From positions 212,437 to 276,436 of the forward strand of contig DIWR01000011.1 in NCBI GenBank assembly GCA_002428495.1: a DNA stretch of 64,000 nt, in the 5' to 3' direction. Made by a program: the position numbers and the translations under genes. Source of the DNA: Synergistaceae bacterium UBA6101 (GTDB lineage Bacteria; Synergistota; Synergistia; Synergistales; Synergistaceae). Of the stretch, positions 26,365 through 33,493 are shown piece by piece. The notes beneath the pieces were generated by a model. The model had not been told where the DNA came from. It saw only the letters and a program-made list of their open reading frames with translations, and did not search any database. The number at the start of each line of letters is the position of its first letter. The first letter of the stretch is position 1.

Positions 26365-26957
26365 GACATTTTCCTCCATTGTTCAGAGAGAGGCCACCCG
26401 AGATCGGCAAACATTCTGCTCAGTCTCTGGAGAGGGAGTCCAACAACGTTGAAGTAACACCCCTCTATGCTTTCTACCAGAAGCATGCCCTGTCCCTGTA
26501 TGGCATATGAACCGGACTTGTCAAAACTTTCCCCGCTGCCGACATAAGAAATGATTTCTTTTTCGTTAAGCGGCCTGAATTTGACATTCGTCTTTTCCGC
26601 CTCTACCAGTTTTCTTCCATCCGGAGCAATGAGTGCGACACCCGTTATCACTGTGTGCATCTTCCCCTGCAGCATTTCGATCATACTCAGCGCACCTTCG
26701 TATCCTGATGGTTTGCCCAGGACATGATCTCCCGCTGCCACTACAGTATCAGCACCTATGACCCAGCTGCCGGGGAATTCATTGTAAACAGAAAGCGCTT
26801 TTGTGCATGCAAGGCGGCAGACCATTTCTTCCGGGTTTTCCCCCTGCACTGCAGATTCTTCTGCTGTCGGCACTTTTACCTTTATGTTCCAGCCCAGTTC
26901 TCTGAGGAGCATTTGCCTCCTGGGGCTTCCTGAAGCCAGGATGATTTCCATAGTCAC
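26361..26957 (-). CDS. maf: Maf-like nucleotide pyrophosphatase
   Basis: A 198-residue house-cleaning NTP pyrophosphatase. Diagnostic motifs are the opening ILASGSPRRQMLLRELG, VIGADTVVAAGDHVLGKP and KSGSYAIQGQGMLLVESIEG. Maf proteins hydrolyse modified dTTP/UTP/CTP and affect septum formation when overproduced. It overlaps both neighbours by 4 nt, so it is co-translated in the long operon. Confidence 0.95.
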   Translation of the reverse strand: MTMEIILASGSPRRQMLLRELGWNIKVKVPTAEESAVQGENPEEMVCRLACTKALSVYNEFPGSWVIGADTVVAAGDHVLGKPSGYEGALSMIEMLQGKMHTVITGVALIAPDGRKLVEAEKTNVKFRPLNEKEIISYVGSGESFDKSGSYAIQGQGMLLVESIEGCYFNVVGLPLQRLSRMFADLGWPLSEQWRKMS

Positions 26958-27202
26958 CTTGAGGCCACGATACCTGCGATAGCCCCGATAAGCGTTCCCA
27001 GATTCATTTTGAGGGCAAATTGGAAACCGAACCTCAGCATGATCAGGTCTACCTGTTTAACATCTATCACAAAATCTATCACATTTGAAAAAAGAGCGGC
27101 TGAAGCACTGAAACGCTGAAGGAAAATGCCCAGCCAAGTGCCAAGTATGAGAAAGAGAAAAATTATTCCCCATCTCAGCCTGCCCGATTTAACAAGAGCC
27201 AT
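26954..27202 (-). CDS. DUF4321 small membrane protein
   Basis: An 82-residue protein with two hydrophobic helices (LRWGIIFLFLILGTWLGIFL; NLGTLIGAIAGIVAS) and a short segment between them (LIMLRFGFQFALKM) typical of DUF4321. It overlaps the uppP stop by one base (TGATG), and GGGGG lies upstream. Function unknown; the family often sits next to maf. Confidence 0.8.
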   Translation of the reverse strand: MALVKSGRLRWGIIFLFLILGTWLGIFLQRFSASAALFSNVIDFVIDVKQVDLIMLRFGFQFALKMNLGTLIGAIAGIVASR

Positions 27203-28011
27203 CACCACACCCCCAAAAATGAAGTAATTACCGACAATGAGCCAAGAACGAGACAGTATATTCCAAAAATCCACCATTTTGAAGCTATCACTAGCTTCCT
27301 CAAAACAAATAATGAAACAAGTCCGCTGGCAAACGCCGCAGCAGCTCCCAAATACCACCCCTGAGGGAGTGAGGAGATGAATAAGTCAAATCCTCCGACT
27401 TCTCTTGCCTGCAAGAGCGCTGCGCCCAGTATAGACGGTATGGAGAGCAGGAATGAAAACCTGAATACTTCTTCACGGCTGATCCCGGCAGCTGTCCCTG
27501 CCATCATAGTCATTCCCGAGCGTGATACACCCGGCATCACAGCAACGCCCTGGGCGATACCGACCCAAAACCCGTCAAAGGGCGATACCCTGCCAAGCCC
27601 TTTCCTGATAAAACGGCTTGATATAAGCACTATACCGGTAAAGACAAGACCAAAACCGACCATAAGAGAGTTCAGCATGGCTTCCTCTGCAAAATTTTTA
27701 ATCAGCATCCCTATTGCACCTGTTACCATGGTTCCGATAAATACGGCCCATCCTATCGACCATCCCGGAAGACTTCTGTCTTCCTTTGTGAAAATACCAG
27801 AGACCCATTCGCTGAACAGCTTAATGATATCATTAAAAAAGAATAGAACTGTTGCCGTCATCGTAGCAACATGGAGCACTAGATCATACGAGAGGGGCGG
27901 CATCTCCACCCCTAAAAATATCTTTGCAAGGGCCAGATGCCCTGAGCTGCTGACCGGGAGAAATTCTGTAAGACCCTGGATAAAGCCTAAAAGCACTACA
28001 TTATGATCCAT
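27202..28011 (-). CDS. uppP: Undecaprenyl-diphosphatase
   Basis: A 269-residue integral membrane phosphatase that recycles the lipid carrier for peptidoglycan and other glycans. Both active-site motifs are intact: GLTEFLPVSSSGHLALAK near the N-terminus and PGVSRSGMTMMAGT in the middle. Start ATG 28011 (MDHNVVLLGFIQG) has AGAGGTG upstream. It is the first gene of the thirteen-gene envelope/division operon. Confidence 0.95.
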   Translation of the reverse strand: MDHNVVLLGFIQGLTEFLPVSSSGHLALAKIFLGVEMPPLSYDLVLHVATMTATVLFFFNDIIKLFSEWVSGIFTKEDRSLPGWSIGWAVFIGTMVTGAIGMLIKNFAEEAMLNSLMVGFGLVFTGIVLISSRFIRKGLGRVSPFDGFWVGIAQGVAVMPGVSRSGMTMMAGTAAGISREEVFRFSFLLSIPSILGAALLQAREVGGFDLFISSLPQGWYLGAAAAFASGLVSLFVLRKLVIASKWWIFGIYCLVLGSLSVITSFLGVW

Positions 28012-28120
28012 ACAATGACGCACCTCTTCTGATGATCCTCTTACAATTGACGGGATAGTCAATTTAAGGCTGAACCGGAGTTCATCCCGGAATTATGATC
28101 TGAGAAATATCTCTTGGTGT

Positions 28121-29740
28121 CTACTCGCCGTGGCTGTGCATGCGTTCGATGTCAAAAACCACCATGGCGATGTTATGCGCGTGGTCTCCCACACGTTCAA
28201 GGTTACTGAGAATATCGATAAATATAACTCCGGCATCAGGGCTGCACCCTCCGGCGTTAAGCCTGGCAATATGTCTTGCCCTGAGAGTCTTTTCCATGTA
28301 GTCTATCCTATCCTCAAGATCCAGCACTTCCTGGGCTATCTTGGGGTTTTCCTCTTCCAGCGCCTGAACGCTCTTAGCAACGGCGGAAACGACCAGATCA
28401 AACATCTCTTTGCACTCCTCCAGCGCTTTTGGAGAGAATTTGAGCTTATGGTCCTGGAGGAACTGATACATCTCTACCAGATTGGTGGCGTGGTCACCTA
28501 TCCTTTCTATGTCTCCCACACCGCTTATGCATGAGTTCAGTATCATTGAAAGATCCGAAGAGAGACCTGCCTGACCGACTTCTGTACCATATCGTATGAT
28601 ATCATGGGTTATTTCGTTAACGTTCCGTTCCATCCTGTAGATCTCTGCTACAAGCTTTTCGTTGTCAGCAAGGAACATCGTTCTGCATGCCTCTATCATC
28701 CTCAGCGACGAAATTCCGAGGCGTATCATCTCCTTGCGCACTGCATCTACCGCGGCAGCGCGAGATGCCGTGATAAGCGTCCTGTTGAGGAACAATGCGC
28801 CAAGGACCTTCTCGTTCTTGTCATCAGGGAGAAGTTTTCTGATGAACTTCGAGTACTGCGTGACGAAGGGAAGGAACATAAGGGCAATTATCACGTTGAA
28901 GATCGTGTGGGCGTTTGCCACCTGACGCGATACATCTGATGATGTGCTCTCTATAAAAGAAGTGTAGAAAGGCAGGATCAACATTATTGCGACAGTCCCG
29001 AGAACTTTTATCATAACGTGCGCCGCTGCGGCTTGCTTTGCTGACCTGTTTGCACCAAGTGACGCAAGGACGGCGGTAATAGTCGTGCCGATATTGTCTC
29101 CAAGAATGATCGCAATAGCGGTCTGGAGCGGTACTATGCCCTGAGAAGCTATCGCCATCGTAAGACCTACTGTGGCTGAGCTAGACTGTACAAGAAGGGT
29201 TATAGCAAGACCTGAAAGGAATGCAAGGAAAAGGTGGTCTCCGAAGATAGTAACGATTTCGGGTCTCTGTTTGAGGAAGGCAAGGGGTTCCTGCATCATC
29301 TCCATTCCTATGAAGAGCAGTCCAAAACCAACAAGACCTACTCCTATCTGTCTGTGCCTCTTCTTCTGGCACAGTATGCAGAGACCGGCACCGACCAAAG
29401 CACAAATGTAAGCCAGGTCAGTGATCTTGAATGCTATCAGCTGCGCTGTAACTGTTGTACCTATGTTTGCTCCGAGAATTACACCTATCGCCTGAGTAAG
29501 ACTCATAAAACCGACGTCTACGAAGCTGACTACCATGACTGTTGTTGCGCTGCTGCTTTGAAGTATACTGGTTACCGCCGTACCGAGAAGTAAACCTTTT
29601 AATGGGGTCCCGGTGAGGGATCCGATCAGTTTTCTCAGTTTGTCCCCTGCTATTATCTGGAGTGATTCGCCCATTATGATTATTCCGTAGATCAGGATTC
29701 CAACTCCTGCAAATATCTGCAGAAATGAAGTAATAGACAT
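28121..29740 (-). CDS. Na/Pi cotransporter family protein with PhoU-like domain
   Basis: A 539-residue protein. The membrane part holds two inverted QSSSAT repeats (TSILQSSSATTVMVVSF and LLVQSSSATVGLTMAIA), the hallmark of NptA/SLC34-type phosphate transporters. The C-terminal 220 residues form a PhoU-type helical bundle (IERIGDHATNLVEMYQ, LERVGDHAHNIAMVV). RBS GAGGAGAG precedes the ATG. Probably a sodium-driven phosphate carrier or a phosphate exporter controlled through its PhoU domain. Confidence 0.93.
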   Translation of the reverse strand: MSITSFLQIFAGVGILIYGIIIMGESLQIIAGDKLRKLIGSLTGTPLKGLLLGTAVTSILQSSSATTVMVVSFVDVGFMSLTQAIGVILGANIGTTVTAQLIAFKITDLAYICALVGAGLCILCQKKRHRQIGVGLVGFGLLFIGMEMMQEPLAFLKQRPEIVTIFGDHLFLAFLSGLAITLLVQSSSATVGLTMAIASQGIVPLQTAIAIILGDNIGTTITAVLASLGANRSAKQAAAAHVMIKVLGTVAIMLILPFYTSFIESTSSDVSRQVANAHTIFNVIIALMFLPFVTQYSKFIRKLLPDDKNEKVLGALFLNRTLITASRAAAVDAVRKEMIRLGISSLRMIEACRTMFLADNEKLVAEIYRMERNVNEITHDIIRYGTEVGQAGLSSDLSMILNSCISGVGDIERIGDHATNLVEMYQFLQDHKLKFSPKALEECKEMFDLVVSAVAKSVQALEEENPKIAQEVLDLEDRIDYMEKTLRARHIARLNAGGCSPDAGVIFIDILSNLERVGDHAHNIAMVVFDIERMHSHGE

Positions 29741-29788
29741 TATATCTCTCCTCGGATATCAGCGGCCGGTCAAGCCCGCCTGAGTCTT

Positions 29789-31501
29789 TTATTCTACAAA
29801 TGTTATCAGCGGAACGATCACAGGGTAATTTCGGGAGACCTTACCAAAAACATCCCTGATCCTTTTACGAATCTCTATGGGAAGTGTTTCCGGTTTTGCC
29901 CCCGGTGTACGGGCAAACTGTTCCAGTCCCATTTTCACTGCATTTTCAAGTTCTCTGAACGTGCTTCCGTCTTCGGTAGAGAAGACGCTCCCTTTGGTCT
30001 GTATCTGGATCGGAGCTGTCAGACGGGATTTGGAATCAAGCGTGATCGATATCGCCACTATGCCGTTTTCTGAAAGCTCCCTGCGCTCCTTCAGCAGTCC
30101 GCCTTCAAACTCGCCAAGGGCTATGCCGTCTACCAGCACTGCACCGGCCTGGACCCTGCCCTCTACAGAAGCGCTGCTTTTGCCCTTGAACTTAAGAACG
30201 TCACCGTTCTGCATTACAAAAACATTTTTTGTGGGAACCCCCATTTCACGGGCAAGCTGGGCATGACGCACAAGGTGCCTGTACTCTCCGTGGACAGGTA
30301 TAAAATATCTTGGTTTGATCATGCTGAGCATGATCGTAAGTTCATCGCGGGCGGCGTGGCCGGAGACATGTATCTTTTCCCCGCGCTCATATATGACCTC
30401 GCATCCACAGGCAAAGAGCCTGTTGACTGTGTGGCTTACCAGTTTTTCATTGCCGGGGATAGGTGTGGCGGATATTATCACAAGGTCTTTCGGGCCCAGT
30501 TTTACCGTCCTGTGGGTGCCTCTGCTCATCATGACGAGCCCTGAGAATGGTTCTCCCTGGCTGCCTGTCGTCAGGACTACCACCCTGTTCTCGGGCATGT
30601 GGTCTGCCTCCTGTGAGGTGATGATCAGTCCTTCGGGCACATCTATGTACCCAAGATCTATCGCGAGCTCTACGTTTTTGATCATGCTCCTGCCCGCCAG
30701 GACGACCTTGCGGTTAAATCTCCCGGCAGCATTGAAGACCTGTTGTGAACGGTGCAGGTTACTGGAGAAAGTGGCGATGACTATCCTTCTGTCCTTATGA
30801 AGCCGGAAAAGACGTTCAAAAGTCTGTCCCACCGTTTTTTCAGAAGGAGTGATGCCATCTTTTTCAATGTTTGTGGAATCAGAGAGCATCAGCATCACAC
30901 CCTCTTTTCCAAGAGCAGCAAATGAGCTGTAGTCGGTTCCGACTCCGTCTATCGGGGTTGGGTCAAGCTTGAAGTCCCCTGTGTGGACTATCATTCCCAT
31001 TGGTGTGTGAATGGAAAGGGCAAGCGCGTCGGGGATGGAATGGCAGACAGGTATGAATTCTACAGAGAAAGCTCCCGCTTCAATGATGTCTCCGGGGCAT
31101 ATTTCCCTATAATTAGGCTTGTAGCTCGTTCTTGCATCTTCCATCTTATTCCCGATCATTCCCGCTGTCAGCCTTGAACAATAGAGCGGCACATCAAGCC
31201 TGGGAAGTATGAACGGAAGAGCTCCAATATGGTCTTCGTGTCCGTGTGTTATAAATATTCCTAATATCTTATCTTTATTTTCTATCAGATATTGAACATC
31301 CGGGATGACGAAATCGATCCCGAGCATGTCTTCTTCAGGAAATTTTAGGCCGCAGTCTACTATGATAATGTCATTGTCATATCTGAAAACTGTAAGGTTC
31401 TTACCGATCTCCCCTAATCCTCCAAGCGGGATAACGCTAAGTTCTCCTTTGCTGCCGCTGATCTTCTTTGTTCTCTTATCTCTTCTTTTATCTATGGGCA
31501 T
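29789..31501 (-). CDS. rnj: Ribonuclease J
   Basis: A 570-residue metallo-beta-lactamase/beta-CASP ribonuclease. The zinc motif THGHEDHIGALP is at residues 85-96; other family blocks are GGLGEIGKN, LALSIHTPMG/IVHTGDFKLD, STNIEKDGITPSE and YFIPVHGEYRHL. A basic N-terminal tail (DKRRDKRTKK) precedes the domain. It combines endonuclease and 5'-3' exonuclease activity in mRNA decay and rRNA maturation. It appears to be monocistronic. Confidence 0.95.
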   Translation of the reverse strand: MPIDKRRDKRTKKISGSKGELSVIPLGGLGEIGKNLTVFRYDNDIIIVDCGLKFPEEDMLGIDFVIPDVQYLIENKDKILGIFITHGHEDHIGALPFILPRLDVPLYCSRLTAGMIGNKMEDARTSYKPNYREICPGDIIEAGAFSVEFIPVCHSIPDALALSIHTPMGMIVHTGDFKLDPTPIDGVGTDYSSFAALGKEGVMLMLSDSTNIEKDGITPSEKTVGQTFERLFRLHKDRRIVIATFSSNLHRSQQVFNAAGRFNRKVVLAGRSMIKNVELAIDLGYIDVPEGLIITSQEADHMPENRVVVLTTGSQGEPFSGLVMMSRGTHRTVKLGPKDLVIISATPIPGNEKLVSHTVNRLFACGCEVIYERGEKIHVSGHAARDELTIMLSMIKPRYFIPVHGEYRHLVRHAQLAREMGVPTKNVFVMQNGDVLKFKGKSSASVEGRVQAGAVLVDGIALGEFEGGLLKERRELSENGIVAISITLDSKSRLTAPIQIQTKGSVFSTEDGSTFRELENAVKMGLEQFARTPGAKPETLPIEIRKRIRDVFGKVSRNYPVIVPLITFVE

Positions 31502-31702
31502 CTAAAAACAACTCCCCCTCAGTTTATTATCGTACCACTTAATACCGCTTAGAGCTATAGGGCTTTAAATATTCTCAACACTTTAATTTACCGCCCAAAA
31601 ATTAACACGCCTTCTATTTTTAAGTTACCACTGAAAGAGGATCATCATTCCGGCAAAATTTACCTTACTCATTTCATTTCTCCGGGCAATATGGGAGCAA
31701 AG

Positions 31703-31742
31703 TACGAAAGTGCAAGATACGAAAGTGCAGATACGAAAGTGC
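31703..31742 (+). repeat. Three direct repeats upstream of a tRNA promoter
   Basis: TACGAAAGTGC occurs exactly three times, at 31703-31713, 31718-31728 and 31732-31742 (spacing 15 and 14 nt). The last copy ends 3 nt before the -35 hexamer of the tRNA-Gln/Glu promoter. It could be a regulator-binding array or a recent microsatellite-like duplication. Confidence 0.85.
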
Positions 31743-31745
31743 GGG

Positions 31746-31773
31746 TTGACAAGGCACAAATATCCGATATAAT
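31746..31773 (+). promoter_or_regulatory. Promoter of tRNA-Gln / tRNA-Glu
   Basis: TTGACA (31746-31751), 16-nt spacer, TATAAT (31768-31773), both consensus; tRNA-Gln begins 46 nt downstream. Spacing is identical to the other tRNA promoter at 15252-15279. Confidence 0.85.
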
Positions 31774-31819
31774 TTTCACTTGTCATGTCTGTGCCTTACA
31801 TTGACAGACTGGGCCTTTT

Positions 31820-31893
31820 TGGGGTATGGTGCAACGGCAGCACGCCTGACTCTGGATCAGGTAATCTAGGTTCAAATCCTGGTACCCCAGCCA
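31820..31893 (+). tRNA. tRNA-Gln (anticodon CTG)
   Basis: 74 nt with encoded CCA. Acceptor TGGGGTA pairs with TACCCCA; anticodon stem CCTGA/TCAGG with loop CTCTGGA gives CTG; T-arm AGGTTCAAATCCT. Confidence 0.93.
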
Positions 31894-31908
31894 TATCATC
31901 AGTGATGT

Positions 31909-31984
31909 GGTCCCTTCGTCTAGGGGCCTAGGACGGCGGGTTCTCAGCCCGTTAACAGGGGTTCGAATCCCCTAGGGACTGCCA
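31909..31984 (+). tRNA. tRNA-Glu (anticodon CTC)
   Basis: 76 nt with encoded CCA. Acceptor GGTCCCT pairs with AGGGACT (one G-U pair); anticodon loop TTCTCAG gives CTC; T-arm GGGGTTCGAATCCCC. Lies 15 nt after tRNA-Gln, so the two are co-transcribed. Confidence 0.93.
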
Positions 31985-31992
31985 ACATATAA

Positions 31993-32031
31993 AAAGCTGA
32001 AGCCGGGACTTTGTTTCCCGGCTTCAGCTTT
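31993..32031. terminator. Bidirectional terminator
   Basis: A 16-bp perfect stem (AAAGCTGAAGCCGGGA / TCCCGGCTTCAGCTTT) with a 7-nt loop, flanked by A and T tracts on both sides. It ends the tRNA pair on the plus strand and the convergent minus-strand gene starting at 32483. Confidence 0.9.
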
Positions 32032-32048
32032 TTGATTTTTTTATTATT

Positions 32049-32483
32049 CTATCTCTCTATCTGAATATATTCCTCGTCCATGTATTCGGATACCGTTTCG
32101 ATCAGTTCCTTTTCCTGTTCGGGCAGGAAGGTAAATGGCCAAAGGGGCATATTACTGTGGAAGATGGCGTATATCTTCTTTCCCTTGTTGAGGATGATGC
32201 GTGCATCGCTTACCTCATCCCATGAGGCTCTCTGAAGTTTTTTCTGTCCCCAGAATGAAGTTTCCTTTGTGATACCGTTTTCGTCAATGTACATCCTGCG
32301 TTCGTAACCCGAGACATAGATCATCACTGCTCCGACAAATATCGGAATTATGACAGTCCTCATGGGGCCTCCCGAAATGAAACTGCTCATGCCGAAACCG
32401 GTGAAAAGTATTCCGGTCGCAGAGGATAACAGCTTTGCCCACAGGGGAAGCTTCGTCCCGGTAACGCCCTGTACAGTCTTTGG
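32049..32483 (-). CDS. Hypothetical membrane protein with two helices
   Basis: About 144 residues from ATG 32483 (an ATG at 32534 would add 17 residues and overlap the PPIase gene). Two hydrophobic helices (LLSSATGILFTGFGMSSFI; VIIPIFVGAVMIYVSGY) are followed by a soluble beta-rich part (MYIDENGITKETSFWGQKK, WDEVSDARIILNKGKKIYA). The latter looks like a membrane-linked PH-type domain. No specific function can be assigned. It lies 4 nt after the PPIase gene and is probably co-transcribed. Confidence 0.65.
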   Translation of the reverse strand, partial: PKTVQGVTGTKLPLWAKLLSSATGILFTGFGMSSFISGGPMRTVIIPIFVGAVMIYVSGYERRMYIDENGITKETSFWGQKKLQRASWDEVSDARIILNKGKKIYAIFHSNMPLWPFTFLPEQEKELIETVSEYMDEEYIQIER

Positions 32484-32487
32484 CATT

Positions 32488-33369
32488 TTACTTCTGGGCG
32501 GCTGCGGGGGCCGGGATGCCTCCGAGATTTTCAAGGGCTTTTTCGTCTATGTTGACACTGAATTTTGCCTCAAGCTCCTTAAGTTCGTTTTCCAGGTACT
32601 CTCTCTGAAGTCCCTGTACCGCTCTCTCTCCGGATTCATCAAAAGTGAGCTGCCTTCCCGGACGGCGTTCTGTAACTTCAATGATGTGCCATCCGTAGTC
32701 GCTCTTGACAGGTCCGACGAGTGAACCGACCGACGCTCCTTCGATAGCGGCTTCCACCGGTGCGACCATCATGCCCTTCTCGACCCAGCCAAGGTCTCCG
32801 CCGTTATTCGCGCTGTTGGGGTCGCGGCTGTATTCAGAAGCCACCTTTGCAAAATCCTTGGTCTTGTAGACCTCCAGTGCCGCGTTCAGCGCATCTCCCT
32901 CTGTCTGTGTCAGGATATGCCTAGTATGTGCACCGGGTTTCTGATAGAACTCATCTTTATGCGTTTCGTAATAATTTCTTACAGCCTTCTCGCTCATGTC
33001 CCACTTTGAGGCATTCTGCTCAAAGTATGCCTGCATTAGTATCTGCATCGTCTGCCATTTGATCTGAAAAGCGACATCGGGACGTGAGTCAAGGCCTCTT
33101 GTTTTCGCTGCTTCTGCAAAAAGGAGTGCATGCGCCATCTGGTTGACAAGATCAACTCTCTCGGGAAGTGTGGACTGTGCAAGCATAAGGCCCACCATCA
33201 TCTGGTTGCCTCCTGTTGTGGTAGCCATGAGGTTCAGCACCTCTTTTTCATCGAGAGTCGATGTTCCTACTGTCAGGACCGGTTTATCGGCAGCGATGGC
33301 AGCTGAAGTGCCAATTAACAGTACAAATAAGAAAACTGCGATGACCTTTGTGACTTTTTTGAAAGACAT
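32488..33369 (-). CDS. Parvulin-type peptidyl-prolyl isomerase (PrsA/SurA-like)
   Basis: A 293-residue secreted foldase. The signal peptide is residues 1-27 (cleaved after AAIAA). A helical N-terminal domain leads to a parvulin domain at about 145-240: HTRHILTQTEGDAL, FAKVASEYSRDPNSANNGGD, LGWVEKGMMV and DYGWHIIEVTERRP. It should help fold exported proteins in the periplasm. It is flanked upstream by the clpC terminator, so it has its own promoter. Confidence 0.9.
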   Translation of the reverse strand: MSFKKVTKVIAVFLFVLLIGTSAAIAADKPVLTVGTSTLDEKEVLNLMATTTGGNQMMVGLMLAQSTLPERVDLVNQMAHALLFAEAAKTRGLDSRPDVAFQIKWQTMQILMQAYFEQNASKWDMSEKAVRNYYETHKDEFYQKPGAHTRHILTQTEGDALNAALEVYKTKDFAKVASEYSRDPNSANNGGDLGWVEKGMMVAPVEAAIEGASVGSLVGPVKSDYGWHIIEVTERRPGRQLTFDESGERAVQGLQREYLENELKELEAKFSVNIDEKALENLGGIPAPAAAQK

Positions 33370-33440
33370 AACAAAATCCCTCCCGGATATTCCCTGTTAT
33401 TTTTAAAATGCAAAACAAATGCTATCACAAAAAACGAAAA

Positions 33441-33475
33441 CCCGAGAGGATAAAAATACATATCATCCTCCCGGG
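33441..33475 (-). terminator. Terminator of the clpC operon
   Basis: On the minus strand a stem of CCCGGGAGGATGATA with TATCCTCTCGGG is followed at once by TTTTCGTTTTTT (33429-33440). It lies 18 nt after the clpC stop. Confidence 0.85.
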
Positions 33476-33493
33476 CCCTGTTATTTTCTCAGC

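Noticed and set aside
27377..28006. 209-codon plus-strand frame opposite uppP
   Set aside because: Antisense shadow of a well-conserved membrane phosphatase.
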